Source of the DNA: Chthoniobacterales bacterium
Lineage (GTDB): Bacteria > Verrucomicrobiota > Verrucomicrobiia > Chthoniobacterales > UBA10450
Direction: 5' to 3'
DNA length: 6,307 bases
Assembly (NCBI GenBank): GCA_013697365.1
Contig: JACCXA010000180.1
Location: 1 to 6,307 of the forward strand
Of this stretch, positions 6,171 to 6,307 are shown in pieces (the first letter of the stretch is position 1; every line of letters begins with the position of its first letter). Below the pieces are notes generated by a model. The model worked only from the letters and a program-made list of their open reading frames with translations. It did no database searches and had not been told where the DNA came from. Both the position numbers and the translations under genes were made by a program.

Positions 6171-6302
6171 GCACGCTTGTAGCGTGCCGGGCGCTGGCAT
6201 CTTGCCTGCGCGGACTTTCGTCTGCGTCGTGAACACACCAAGCCTCCTGCCTACTCACGTCGAGGAAAGTTCGTCTCCGCAGAATGCGGAGACCAGCACG
6301 CC
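6171..6302. repeat. Second REP-like inverted pair with nested hairpins
   Basis: Three hairpins follow one another. GCACGCT (6171-6177) pairs with AGCGTGC (6181-6187) around TGT. GCGCTGGCA (6191-6199) pairs with TGCCTGCGC (6203-6211) around TCT with one mismatch. GTCTCCGCA (6273-6281) pairs perfectly with TGCGGAGAC (6285-6293) around GAA. In addition GCGTGCCGG (6182-6190) matches the reverse complement of CCAGCACGC (6293-6301) at eight of nine bases. The second and third hairpins, each flanked by a GCGTGCYGG arm, are therefore two copies of one unit in opposite orientation, separated by about 61 bases. This is a BIME-like arrangement, different in sequence from the one at 3012-3080. The right copy probably continues past the window. 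Confidence 0.7.
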
Positions 6303-6307
6303 ACAGG

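Noticed and set aside
5921..6241. Minus-strand frames running from the repeat region into the cupin gene
   Set aside because: They cross the REP-like hairpins and the antisense of the cupin, are rich in Arg and Ala, and lack a start signal.
1..6307. Mobile element, defence system, CRISPR or biosynthetic cluster
   Set aside because: No transposase, integrase, direct-repeat array, toxin-antitoxin pair or assembly-line enzyme is present; the genes have ordinary housekeeping or accessory roles.

Overview
This window is an ordinary-looking stretch of chromosome from a GC-rich bacterium. Small, well-spaced intergenic gaps carry REP-like inverted repeats. The combination of a secreted prolyl oligopeptidase, an ABC-F ATPase, a CsbD-type stress protein and intergenic hairpin repeats reminds me of soil Verrucomicrobiota (Chthoniobacterales-like). 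That assignment is inference from style and not from a marker gene. Most starts lack a clear Shine-Dalgarno sequence.

Layout. Positions 1-102 hold no gene I can support. Positions 103-558 (+) encode a GNAT N-acetyltransferase and 621-800 (+) a 59-residue CsbD-like stress protein. A convergent intergenic region (801-1020) follows, with one long hairpin behind csbD and a textbook intrinsic terminator that serves the minus strand. Positions 1021-2970 (-) encode a 649-residue ABC-F protein with two ATPase domains and a C-terminal coiled coil. The divergent gap 2971-3087 is filled largely by a REP-like inverted repeat that ends seven bases before the next start codon.

The right half is a plus-strand run: a four-helix membrane protein of unknown function (3088-3480), a secreted S9A prolyl oligopeptidase with an intact catalytic triad (3524-5644), and, three bases later, a small cupin (5648-6133). 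The peptidase and cupin are almost certainly co-transcribed. The membrane protein may belong to the same transcript, since the gap is only 43 bases. After the cupin come a compact hairpin beginning at the last base of its stop codon and a second, different REP-like inverted pair that runs to the edge of the window.

No phage, insertion sequence, CRISPR, tRNA or rRNA is visible, and I found no convincing undescribed system. The points most worth a second look are the two REP-like inverted pairs, the unassigned membrane protein beside the peptidase, the cupin with a changed metal-ligand motif, and a Shine-Dalgarno sequence presented in a hairpin loop ahead of the peptidase gene.
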